DNA from: an uncultured Rhodoluna sp.
GTDB lineage: Bacteria > Actinomycetota > Actinomycetes > Actinomycetales > Microbacteriaceae
Direction of reading: 5' to 3'
NCBI GenBank assembly: GCA_937898095.1
Contig: CALDKR010000243.1
Span: 1-7,908, forward strand
DNA: 7,908 nt
Positions 6,662-7,908 of this stretch are shown one piece after another; within the stretch, counting starts at the first letter, position 1; every line of letters begins with the position of its first letter. The position numbers were made by a program, and so were the translations under genes. Below the pieces are notes generated by a model. That model made no database searches and was not told the origin of the DNA. It was given only the letters and a program-made list of their open reading frames with translations.

Positions 6662-7908
6662 TCAGGCCGATAAATCGTGAACGCTCACGGTCGCGCAGGC
6701 TAATAGCGTCGCGCTTTGCCCACGAGATGCTCAGCTCGCGTCGCGCTCTCGTGAGGGCAACATAGAGCAGTCGTTGCTCCTCATAGATTTCGCGATCGTT
6801 CTTGGCATAGGTGATTGGCAAATACCCTTCAGATGCCCCGACTACAAAAACAGCATCCCACTCAAGCCCCTTGGCAGCATGAATTGTCGAAAGCGTGACA
6901 GCCTCTTTGACCGGCTCGTGCTGAGACCTCTGGCGCTCGTCGAGCTCTTTGGCGAAATCACTCAGTGTTGAACCGACCGGCAATTCTTCGACAATTGCCA
7001 CGAGTGAGTTCAGGGCCTCCCATTTTTCGAGGCTGGCATTCGCGTCAACCGGTGGCATCGCCTGCCACCCGTGCGTGCGGCAAATATCACTCACCGACTC
7101 AAACAGTGTTTTGCCGGTATTGATTAGTGATTCAGCGCGAATTGAGCGCATCGCCGATTGAATCTCTGGCCGCGCAAAAAAACGCTCGCCGCCGCGCACC
7201 TGGTATCCAATTTGAAGCGCACTTAGAGCATTTTCAATCGCCTCTGATTGCCCATTGATTCGATAAAGAACCGCGATCTGGCTTGCCTTGGTGCCATTTG
7301 AAATTAGCTCGCGAATTGCACTGGCAACTGCGCTTGATTCTTCGCTGACCGTTGCAAATTCTTGAATCACTGGAGCGAAACCGATGTCTCCCTGCGACTG
7401 CAGAGGCTCAATTTGTGATTCGGCGGTCAAGCGGTTCGCGGTCGCAACAATTTGCTGAGTCGAGCGATAGTTGCGAGTCAGCTGCACCACTTTGGCGTTT
7501 TCAAAACGGTCTTCAAAATTCAGCAAAAATTCGCTGGTGGCACCGGTGAATGAATAAATCGTCTGATTTGGGTCACCGACAACGCAAAGTTCAGTGTGTT
7601 CACCCAGCCAGGCATCGAGAAGTGCGTGCTGAAGCGGCGAGATGTCTTGATATTCGTCAACGGTATAAAAGCGATACTGCTGCTGCACGTGCGCCAAAGC
7701 TAGCGGCTCTGCGCGAAGCATTCCTAGCGTGAGCACTAAAACGTCCTCCCAGTCGACACGCTGCGAAGACACTTTGGCCGCTTCATAGGCAGCCTGCAAT
7801 TCAAGGTTTTTTGCAGCCGACAGCCCGGCAACTTTTGGCCGCGATGTGACTCGATCGGCATATTCATTCAGACTCAACATAGAGAATTTGCGCCATTCGA
7901 TCTCGGCG
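6636..7908 (-). CDS. uvrD2: UvrD2-type superfamily 1 DNA helicase, N-terminus cut by right window edge
   Basis: The frame stays open to the right edge (upstream codons read AEIEWRKFS before the first internal Met), so the apparent ATG at 7880 is not the true start and the Walker A (motif I) and Ia regions lie outside. Visible motifs, numbered from that Met: II/Walker B VDEYQDIS (74-81), III VVGDPNQTIYSFTGA (100-114), IV LTRNYRST (134-141), the RGGERFFARPEI segment (229-240), V TLSTIHAAKGLEWD (329-342) and VI YVALTRARREL (373-383). The PLQ..LLDAWLG and NQTIYSFTGA wording matches UvrD2 more than PcrA/UvrD1. It should be an ATP-driven 3'-5' DNA translocase/helicase in repair or replication. The protein ends about 31 residues after motif VI, so the C-terminal HRDC domain known from mycobacterial UvrD2 is absent. 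The linker between RGGERFF and motif V (2B region) is short. The gene is tail-to-tail with the ThiF-like gene, with no terminator between them. Confidence 0.93.
   Translation of the reverse strand, partial: AEIEWRKFSMLSLNEYADRVTSRPKVAGLSAAKNLELQAAYEAAKVSSQRVDWEDVLVLTLGMLRAEPLALAHVQQQYRFYTVDEYQDISPLQHALLDAWLGEHTELCVVGDPNQTIYSFTGATSEFLLNFEDRFENAKVVQLTRNYRSTQQIVATANRLTAESQIEPLQSQGDIGFAPVIQEFATVSEESSAVASAIRELISNGTKASQIAVLYRINGQSEAIENALSALQIGYQVRGGERFFARPEIQSAMRSIRAESLINTGKTLFESVSDICRTHGWQAMPPVDANASLEKWEALNSLVAIVEELPVGSTLSDFAKELDERQRSQHEPVKEAVTLSTIHAAKGLEWDAVFVVGASEGYLPITYAKNDREIYEEQRLLYVALTRARRELSISWAKRDAISLRDRERSRFIGLISPSNRSF

Noticed and set aside
7878..7880. ATG at 7880 as the start of a short helicase
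   Set aside because: The frame continues upstream to the window edge with UvrD2-like residues (EIEWRK), and the mandatory Walker A motif is missing from the shorter version, so the gene is cut by the window, not truncated biologically.

Overview
The window is a compact chromosomal stretch of an actinobacterium. Base composition is close to balanced, low for the phylum, which together with the gene content suggests a small-genome freshwater lineage of the Microbacteriaceae (Luna cluster, Rhodoluna/Aquiluna type). That placement is inference; no rRNA or marker tree is available here. Almost every base is coding. I see no insertion sequence, phage gene, CRISPR array or anomalous composition.

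Layout, left to right. (1) The 5' half of an initiator tRNA-fMet, minus strand, running off the left edge, with a plausible promoter lying partly inside the end of the next gene. (2) A two-gene minus-strand operon: first a YlbL-type PDZ/Lon-like membrane-anchored serine protease (starts with GTG at 4068), then, 21 nt downstream, a large UPF0182 seven-helix membrane protein. (3) A 140-nt divergent intergenic region. (4) A plus-strand pair: a DUF2342/zincin_2 'zinc-dependent metalloprotease' and, 62 nt later, a ThiF/E1-like protein with a degenerate nucleotide loop and four cysteines placed like a zinc site. (5) A convergent, minus-strand UvrD2-type superfamily 1 DNA helicase whose N-terminus (including Walker A) lies beyond the right edge; its 3' end overlaps the ThiF-like gene by 26 bp.

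From memory, this order (UPF0182, PDZ protease, divergent DUF2342, then further genes, convergent uvrD2) resembles the Mycobacterium tuberculosis region around Rv3193c-Rv3198c, so it looks like an ancestral actinobacterial neighbourhood rather than an acquired island. The ABC1-type kinase and whiB7 that I recall in the mycobacterial locus are not present between the ThiF-like gene and uvrD2 here. Three of the five proteins (UPF0182, DUF2342, ThiF-like) have no settled function, so the best candidate for an undescribed system is this conserved set: two putative proteases, a large membrane protein with an extended extracytoplasmic part, and an E1-like protein with no visible substrate.
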